This document shows, one piece after another, positions 43,902 to 46,763 of a stretch of 46,763 bases of DNA. The translations under genes were made by a program, and so were the position numbers. The stretch comes from Pseudozyma flocculosa PF-1 (lineage: Eukaryota > Basidiomycota > Ustilaginomycetes > Ustilaginales > Ustilaginaceae). The first letter of the stretch is position 1, and each line of letters opens with the position of its first letter. The notes beneath the pieces are model-generated. The model made no database searches, was not told the DNA's origin, and saw only the letters and a program-made list of their open reading frames with translations. The stretch is taken from assembly GCF_000417875.1 (NCBI RefSeq), contig NW_006920870.1:42039-88801 (forward strand), given 5' to 3'.

Positions 43902-46748
43902 ATGAGCGGCGATCCCCTCCGTTCACCACCACCACCACAGCCCGACGACGACGGCGGCGTCCGACGCCCACAGAGCCCGAGGGCCATCCAGTTTGTCGAC
44001 AACCTCGTCGATACCGCCACACCGCGCCAGCAGCAACAACACCAGCAGCAGCACCTGCAGGATCCCCTCAGCCCGACTCGAGCGACACCCTCCTCCAACG
44101 CTGCCGGTAAGCAGCCACAACAGCGCCGTCCTTCGCGGACCACCGATCTGCTGTCACCACCCCTTGCCGGACCGTCTTTGTCACGCAACCTGGCGACGAC
44201 TGCCTCGCAGCCCGCTGGCAGTGCAGCGACAACAGCCGACGACATGCCTCTGCACACCGGATACGGCGCCACGGGCACCAATGCCCAGGCCCTGCGCGAC
44301 CCGCACCAGGACCCGGAAGACACGCCCACGCGCTCGTCGACGATCAGAGCCGCCGGGCCCGGCCGCATCCAGCTGCCGCCTTCGCCATACACGCCGGTCG
44401 GCGGTGACAGTGGACCCGCGTCCGGCGACGAGGATGGCGCTCGCAGCCAGAGGCGTAGGCACGGCGACGGCGGCGCGGACGCCGACAACAGGGACGGCGA
44501 AGACGACGCGACTGCGCCGTTGCCGTCGCTGCGTCCCTTTCGCCCCCGCGCTGCCAGCAGCAGCCCGAGCGTGTCCACGACCAACAACAGCCTCCGACCC
44601 CCCGGCCAGCGCAGGATGTCGTTCAAGCGGCGCATGCCCGCCAACCCCAATCCGCGTGCCAACTTCCTCCAGCGCGCATCGATGGGCGTCTTCCCGTCTC
44701 GAAAGGCGTCCGACGCCGGCAGCGAGGGCCAGCCCAACTGGCGCAGGATGCGCAGGGTGCACACGGCCAGCGTCCACCCGGCCGGCCAGGCCAGCGGCGA
44801 CGGCGACGACCCAGACGGCGGAGACAGCGTGTGGGGCGACGTGCTCCCCTCCATCCCGCGCCTCCTGCCCTCGAGCAAGCCCGACCCGTACTCGACGCCC
44901 ATCCCCACGCTGCCCTTTGTCGTCCTCTGCCTCGTCGTCTTTGGCGAGTTCAGCTCGGCGGGAGTCGCCGGCCCCTTTCTGTTTTTCATGATCGAAGACT
45001 TTGGCGTGGGCGGCGAGAGCGACGTCGGCTTCTGGGCCGGCATCGTCTCGGCGGCCTTCTTCTTTGCCCAATTCCTCACCTCGCTGATGTGGGCCTCGGT
45101 GGCCGAGAAGCGCGGTCGCCGCTTCGTCCTGATGGTCTCGCTCGTCGGCAACGCGTCCTCGCTCGTCCTGTTTGGCGCGTCCAAGACGCTGCCGGCGGCC
45201 ATCGCCGTGCGCATGGCCCAGGGCTTTTTCAACGGCGCCGTCGGCGTCGCCAAGGGCGCCATCCGCGACATCACCGACGAGACCAACGAGGGCCGCGCCT
45301 ACGCCCAGATGGGCTTCTACTGGGGCATGGGCGGCATCGTCGGACCCATCCTCGGCGGCCTGCTCGAGCACCCGGTGAAAAAGTATCCTGGCCTCTTTGG
45401 CGGCAACGCCCTTTTTGCCGAGTACCCCTACCTGCTGCCCTGCATGGCCGCCGCCTTCTTCACCGCCCTCGGCGCCTTTTTCTCGCTCTTTATCGGCTAC
45501 GACGGCGGCCCGCGGACGGGCAAGATCCAGCTGCCGGAAAAGGCCGACGTCGGCCGCGCCACGAGCCAGATGGCCAGCAACGTGGGCAGCATCGGCAGGA
45601 GCGCCTCGAAGCGCATCAGCGGCTACTTTGGCGGCAAGACCGACGACGAGTCGCTCCTCAGCCTCTCGAGGACCAACACGCAGACCGACGGGCCCTCGAC
45701 GCCGCGCGGCCTCGGGGGCAAGGCGCTCCCGCGCACCTTTACCCAGCAGGTCGACGAAGAGACCGGCGGCCCGCCCTCGCCCGTCGAGAGCGAGGCCCAC
45801 ACGGTCGTGACGCGCACCAACTACAACGACTCTGGCTTCGACCGCATCGAGTCGCAGTACCGGCCGCGCCTGTTTTCGCGCACCGAGGAGCGCCAGCGCA
45901 ACGTCCTCGGCGGCGGCTCCGCCTACGGCTACGAGGCTCGCCGGCCGTCGAGGAGCAGCGCCGCCGCCTCGCAGCTACCAGTTCCGCACCGCCAGAGCAC
46001 CTCGAACGCGCGCCAGGACTCGTTCGCCACGTCGCACGACCGCTTTCCCCGGCCCAGCTTCTCGTCGCAGACCGAGTACGCACCGGATTTCGAGGACATC
46101 GGAGCCCGGCCTCATCTCAACTTTGCGCAGCGCTTCCTTTTGGCCCAGGACGACTCGGTGTTTACCATCTCGGACCTGTGGGTGGCGGCTGCCATCAACG
46201 GCGAGGACGCCTACGAGGACGTGTTTGAGGACGACGAGGAAGACGAGGACGAGGACATGCTCGACGACGACGACGACGTCTTTGAAGAGGAGACGAGCAG
46301 CATCGCTGGCGCCTCGGTCGACCGCTCGATTGACGAAGAGGACGAGGACGAACCCACCGAGGGCTCGCCGCTGCTGGCGCCCAGGCACCTGCCGCCGCTC
46401 AACTTTGCGCAGCGCAAGCTGTCGCGCGCCGGCGCCCTGTCCGACGCCGGCCGCAGCGCATCGTCGTCGACGCGCCCGCGCTCCTACCGCCGGCCGAGCG
46501 GCGGGCGTGTGCCCAGCCTGTACGCCAACACGGGCATCGAGAGCCCGCTGCTGTCGCCGGGGGCCAACCTGAATCCGTTTTCGCCGTCGGCCTCGCTGGT
46601 GGCGAGCCCCTTTGGGCCCGCATCCACGACGCCGGCGCCCGGCGCACGGGCCGAGGGAGCGTGGGACCCGACGCTGGCGGGCATCCCGGAGACGCAGTCG
46701 AACCGCAACAGCCTGAGCGCCGGCACGGCCATGCTCCGACAGGGCTGA
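43902..46748 (+). CDS. MFS transporter, N-terminal half with long central loop; frame stops before second half
   Basis: 948 residues from the only plausible ATG (43,902). After about 340 disordered residues come six membrane segments of a major facilitator N-domain, from LPFVVLCLVVFGEFSSAGVA to ALGAFFSLFIGY. The MFS signature between segments 2 and 3 is present (WASVAEKRGRRFVLM). GYDGGPRTGK then opens a very long polar loop with acidic runs, including FTISDLWVAAAINGEDAY. The layout resembles the fungal YCR023C-like group (related to plant ZIF-type carriers), where a second set of six segments follows the loop. Here a TGA at 46,746 ends the frame only 15 bases before the window edge, with no good donor nearby. 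The gene may therefore be truncated, carry a frameshift or continue in an exon outside the window. The substrate is unknown. Confidence 0.75.
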   Translation: MSGDPLRSPPPPQPDDDGGVRRPQSPRAIQFVDNLVDTATPRQQQQHQQQHLQDPLSPTRATPSSNAAGKQPQQRRPSRTTDLLSPPLAGPSLSRNLATTASQPAGSAATTADDMPLHTGYGATGTNAQALRDPHQDPEDTPTRSSTIRAAGPGRIQLPPSPYTPVGGDSGPASGDEDGARSQRRRHGDGGADADNRDGEDDATAPLPSLRPFRPRAASSSPSVSTTNNSLRPPGQRRMSFKRRMPANPNPRANFLQRASMGVFPSRKASDAGSEGQPNWRRMRRVHTASVHPAGQASGDGDDPDGGDSVWGDVLPSIPRLLPSSKPDPYSTPIPTLPFVVLCLVVFGEFSSAGVAGPFLFFMIEDFGVGGESDVGFWAGIVSAAFFFAQFLTSLMWASVAEKRGRRFVLMVSLVGNASSLVLFGASKTLPAAIAVRMAQGFFNGAVGVAKGAIRDITDETNEGRAYAQMGFYWGMGGIVGPILGGLLEHPVKKYPGLFGGNALFAEYPYLLPCMAAAFFTALGAFFSLFIGYDGGPRTGKIQLPEKADVGRATSQMASNVGSIGRSASKRISGYFGGKTDDESLLSLSRTNTQTDGPSTPRGLGGKALPRTFTQQVDEETGGPPSPVESEAHTVVTRTNYNDSGFDRIESQYRPRLFSRTEERQRNVLGGGSAYGYEARRPSRSSAAASQLPVPHRQSTSNARQDSFATSHDRFPRPSFSSQTEYAPDFEDIGARPHLNFAQRFLLAQDDSVFTISDLWVAAAINGEDAYEDVFEDDEEDEDEDMLDDDDDVFEEETSSIAGASVDRSIDEEDEDEPTEGSPLLAPRHLPPLNFAQRKLSRAGALSDAGRSASSSTRPRSYRRPSGGRVPSLYANTGIESPLLSPGANLNPFSPSASLVASPFGPASTTPAPGARAEGAWDPTLAGIPETQSNRNSLSAGTAMLRQG

Positions 46749-46763
46749 GCGGGCTGGCAAGGC

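Overview
This is a GC-rich, CpG-rich eukaryotic window with short introns (mostly 80-160 nt; GTGAGT-like donors, CTGAC/CTAAC-type branch points, CAG acceptors), compact genes and secreted proteins of plant-associated fungi. It looks like a basidiomycete, most likely Ustilaginomycotina (smut relatives). The grounds are the KP4-like secreted protein, the large Ser-rich VPS9 protein and the intron style. The species cannot be named from sequence alone.

Left part (1-16,600), accessory in character. It starts with the 3' end of a peroxisomal FAD-dependent amine oxidase (3-1085). A CpG-poor island follows (about 1,740-2,960) around an HNH-like reading frame. Next come a secreted endopolygalacturonase (3,636-4,950, minus), an unusual fusion of a Rieske [2Fe-2S] domain to a DUF455 ferritin-like diiron domain (6,530-8,527, minus, about 5-6 exons), and a nine-exon secreted protein ending in a NucA/NucB-type nuclease domain (8,887-11,424, minus). 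A KP4-like secreted cysteine-rich protein (13,195-13,836, plus) is followed by a broken tandem copy (15,133-15,520).

Right part (16,600-46,763), mainly housekeeping. It holds a VPS9-domain Rab GEF (plus), a probably mitochondrial small heat shock protein (minus), an arrestin-like protein (minus), a Zn2Cys6 transcription factor (plus, at least seven exons, possibly with a one-base microexon) and a maltose acetyltransferase-like enzyme (minus). Then come a Chs4/Skt5-like Sel1-repeat protein with a CaaX end (minus), calmodulin with 7- and 12-nt microexons (minus), an F-box-like protein (minus), and an MFS transporter whose frame stops after the first six membrane segments just before the window ends (plus).

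The genes do not form one pathway. The left half reads as a cluster of secreted or plant-interaction functions (pectin cleavage, nucleic-acid degradation, killer-toxin-like protein) beside a redox enzyme of unknown substrate. The best candidate for an undescribed biochemical system is the Rieske-DUF455 fusion, which carries both [2Fe-2S] ligand motifs and a full set of candidate diiron ligands in one polypeptide. All splice models were built by hand from frame, consensus and protein-family continuity; coordinates may be off by a base or two.
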